From Clostridia bacterium (lineage in GTDB: Bacteria > Bacillota_A > Clostridia > Oscillospirales > CAG-272): a stretch of DNA of 6,890 nucleotides. The DNA lies in the NCBI GenBank assembly GCA_017408625.1, contig JAFQUG010000154.1:1-6890 (forward strand). Reading direction: 5' to 3'. Shown here one piece after another: positions 5,408 to 6,890 of this stretch. The translations under genes were made by a program, and so were the position numbers. Each line of letters opens with the position of its first letter. The first letter of the stretch is position 1. The notes under the pieces are model-generated. The model ran no database searches and had not been told where the DNA came from. It worked only from the letters and a program-made list of their open reading frames with translations.

Positions 5408-6890
5408 TTATTTTGCCAGGACGGTCAAAGTGCCCGGCAGAATGGTGATCTGATAATTTGCTGTCACATCGCGTCCGCTCCGGTCCACGATAAAGATCTC
5501 GGTGACCACGCTTTCGCTGACACCCACGTTTGTCTGGCTGCCCGTGATGACGTAGTACGCATCAAACGCCTGACCCTCTACCAGCTTGCCCTTGACAAGC
5601 TCAAATCCGTTCGCACGCAGCGCCTTGCCGTCGTACACCTTAGACGCGCTGTCGGTCTGCAGTGTCAGCTCCACGGGACGGATACGCAGCACACCCGCAT
5701 GGATGCGCACGTCGTATTGCGCCGAAATATCCTGTCCGTCCGCATCCAGAATCTGCCATGCGGGCGTATTCTGCATACTTCCCACGCTCTCAATGGAGGG
5801 CAGGGTGTAGGTCAGCACGTGTCCGCGTGCGGCAAGCACACCTGCATCATACTCGATCTCCGTGCTCTGCAGCGGGATGGCGTCATACTCCTTGGTCATG
5901 CTCTCGGTGCTGATCTCCAGCTCATACAAGTACACCTTGAGCGTGCCGCTTACGCGACGGATATCAAAATTGCTTGTCACGTCGCGACCCAAAATATCGG
6001 TCACGACCACCTCGCCCACCACGTTGGCACTTTGGCCAATCTCGGTCTGCGAGCCCGAAACTGTTGCCTTGACGGTATAGGTTTTGGCAAGCTCGGTATT
6101 TTTGAAGGTATAAGTAAAGCGATCGCCTGTCAGCTCTGTGCCATCATACACCTTCTTGGCAGAGGTCGCACTGACGCTCAGTGTAGGCTTTCTGACCTCG
6201 ATAACACCGTCACGGCGCACGATCTTGTACTGTGCCGTCACGTCGTTGCCGTCCGCATCCTCGATGCGAACCTCACCGATGGTGGACGTGCTCTGCCCTG
6301 CGTCGGTACGTGATCCGTGCACCTCTACATAAGCCAGCACGTGCCCCTCCTTGAGGCTGCCCTGCGTGATGATCACGTTGTCCGCACTTGCATAGTACGG
6401 CAAGCCGGTATAGTAGCCCATCACCTTGACCAGAGACAGAACCAGTGCATCATCGGGGGTATCCCCACCGCTCAACGCGGGAGTGGGATCAATTCTGACC
6501 CAGCCAAGACCCGGGATGAAAACCTCGACCCAGGCATGCGCATCTGCGCCCTTGACCTCGGTGCGAACGTTTTCGGTTGCATACGTGCTATATCCCACCA
6601 CGTAGCGTGCGGGAATTCCCAGTGAACGGTACAAAAGCGTTGCCGCGCTTGCAAAATGGCGGCACACACCGCTTTTCGACTCGGTCAGGAAATAAATGAC
6701 CTCATCCTCCCCTGCAGGACATTCCGGATAATCCATTTCGTACACAGCTGCCGAGCGGACAAAGGACGCCACGTCCTCGATGATGGAAAGGCGATCCGCC
6801 TTCAGTCCGTTTTGCTCGGCAATAGCCAGCAGGGCTTGCTTGGTGGATTCGGGCACTGCCAGATATTGCTCGGAGACAAATTTCGTATAC
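5408..6890 (-). CDS. Transglutaminase-like domain protein with four C-terminal YDG/MBG-type Ig-like repeats (5'-partial)
   Basis: The frame stays open to the right edge, so the true start lies outside. Eleven codons precede a GTG at 6856, and their translation (YTKFVSEQYLA) reads smoothly into the usual lead-in of transglutaminase-like proteins. Numbering from that GTG, residues about 22-125 form a transglutaminase core. Cys65 sits in SGVCRHFASA, followed by RSLGIPARYVVGY. His107 is in DAHAWVEV and Asp123 in GWVRIDPTP, so the catalytic triad is complete. Such domains in bacteria are thiol enzymes, predicted to act as proteases, amidases or protein cross-linkers; the substrate here is unknown. 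Residues about 138-479 are four Ig-like repeats. The visible part has no membrane helix or LPXTG signal, so any secretion signal or anchor must be in the missing N-terminus. The stop is TAA at 5408-5410, 23 bases before the next gene. The domain call is firm; the physiological role is unknown. Confidence 0.93.
   Translation of the reverse strand, partial: YTKFVSEQYLAVPESTKQALLAIAEQNGLKADRLSIIEDVASFVRSAAVYEMDYPECPAGEDEVIYFLTESKSGVCRHFASAATLLYRSLGIPARYVVGYSTYATENVRTEVKGADAHAWVEVFIPGLGWVRIDPTPALSGGDTPDDALVLSLVKVMGYYTGLPYYASADNVIITQGSLKEGHVLAYVEVHGSRTDAGQSTSTIGEVRIEDADGNDVTAQYKIVRRDGVIEVRKPTLSVSATSAKKVYDGTELTGDRFTYTFKNTELAKTYTVKATVSGSQTEIGQSANVVGEVVVTDILGRDVTSNFDIRRVSGTLKVYLYELEISTESMTKEYDAIPLQSTEIEYDAGVLAARGHVLTYTLPSIESVGSMQNTPAWQILDADGQDISAQYDVRIHAGVLRIRPVELTLQTDSASKVYDGKALRANGFELVKGKLVEGQAFDAYYVITGSQTNVGVSESVVTEIFIVDRSGRDVTANYQITILPGTLTVLAK
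5420..6445 (-). repeat. Four tandem YDG/MBG-type Ig-like repeats behind the transglutaminase domain
   Basis: These are protein-level repeats of about 80-86 residues each. Numbered from the GTG at 6856, the units are about 138-221, 225-308, 312-392 and 394-479. The shared pattern is a first beta strand, K-x-YDG-x-x-L, a G-x-L-x-x-GH turn, GSQT-[DEN]-x-G, D-x-x-G-x-D-[VI]-[TS]-x-x-[YF], and a closing G-[TV]-L-x-[VI] strand. The first unit is divergent: YYTGLPYY stands where K-x-YDG-x-x-L is expected, and GSRTDAG replaces GSQT. The last three are canonical apart from small changes (KEYDA in the third). The units are well diverged from each other, so this is an old array. Their likely role is a stalk, or a docking surface for partners carrying the same fold. 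Confidence 0.85.
6482..6793 (-). other. Transglutaminase-like catalytic core (Cys-His-Asp triad)
   Basis: This is the enzymatic part of the right-hand gene. Three blocks typical of the transglutaminase-like superfamily occur in the right order and spacing. The nucleophile block has Cys65 (codon 6662-6664) preceded by an F-L-x-E-S-K-x-G run and followed by HFASAATLLYRSLGIPARYV. The histidine block is AHAWVEVFIPGLGWV with His107, and the aspartate block is IDPTP with Asp123. All three catalytic residues are present, so an active enzyme is expected. The RSLGIPAR-x-V-x-GY segment is characteristic of bacterial surface transglutaminase-like proteins. Whether it hydrolyses or cross-links cannot be read from the sequence. 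Confidence 0.92.

Noticed and set aside
5401..5415. T-rich stretch between the genes as a terminator
   Set aside because: It is A-rich on the transcribed minus strand and has no preceding hairpin. No plus-strand gene ends there.
6854..6856. GTG as the start of the transglutaminase-like gene
   Set aside because: The frame is open upstream to the window edge, the extra residues fit the family's lead-in, and a start here would give a secreted-type enzyme with no export signal. The gene is treated as 5'-partial.

Overview
The window lies almost entirely inside two long genes on the minus strand. They read right to left, with a gap of only 23 bases between them, and they look like consecutive genes of one operon. 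The first (5408 to the right edge, 5' end missing) encodes a transglutaminase-like domain with an intact Cys-His-Asp triad, followed by four tandem Ig-like repeats of the YDG/MBG kind. The second (33-5384, complete) encodes a 1783-residue protein. It has a short positively charged cytoplasmic N-terminus, one membrane-spanning helix and then a very long extracellular rod. By my reading the rod has two divergent N-terminal Ig-like domains, 17 repeats of the same YDG/MBG kind and a C-terminal cap.

Layout on the plus-strand scale: 1-31 is a heptanucleotide microsatellite just downstream of the second gene's stop codon; 33-5384 is the giant repeat protein; 5385-5407 is the intergenic spacer with a good Shine-Dalgarno sequence; 5408-6890 is the transglutaminase/repeat protein, running off the edge. 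No stretch over 32 bases lacks a gene. I see no RNA genes, CRISPR array, insertion sequence or terminator. The long plus-strand open frames are antisense shadows.

The organism is probably a Gram-positive anaerobe of the Bacillota (Clostridia-type, possibly gut-associated). The reasons are the strong GGAGA ribosome-binding site, the type of repeat (K-x-YDG ... GSQT-[DE]-x-G ... D-x-x-G-x-DVT-x-NY ... GTLTV, familiar from Bacillota and Actinomycetota surface proteins), and a base composition that looks moderate to slightly GC-rich by eye. This assignment is an inference and no marker gene supports it.

Working model (inference): the two proteins act together at the cell surface. The shared repeat module could let them associate, or the transglutaminase-like domain could cleave or cross-link the neighbouring repeat protein or another envelope protein. 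The operon may continue upstream with MoxR ATPase and DUF58 genes, which commonly accompany bacterial transglutaminase-like genes, but that is outside the window. The most noteworthy points are the enzyme plus giant-scaffold pairing built from one repeat family, a C-terminal group of four repeats with a cysteine at exactly the same position, recurring D-x-x-G-x-D loops that could bind calcium, and the 7-bp repeat tract.
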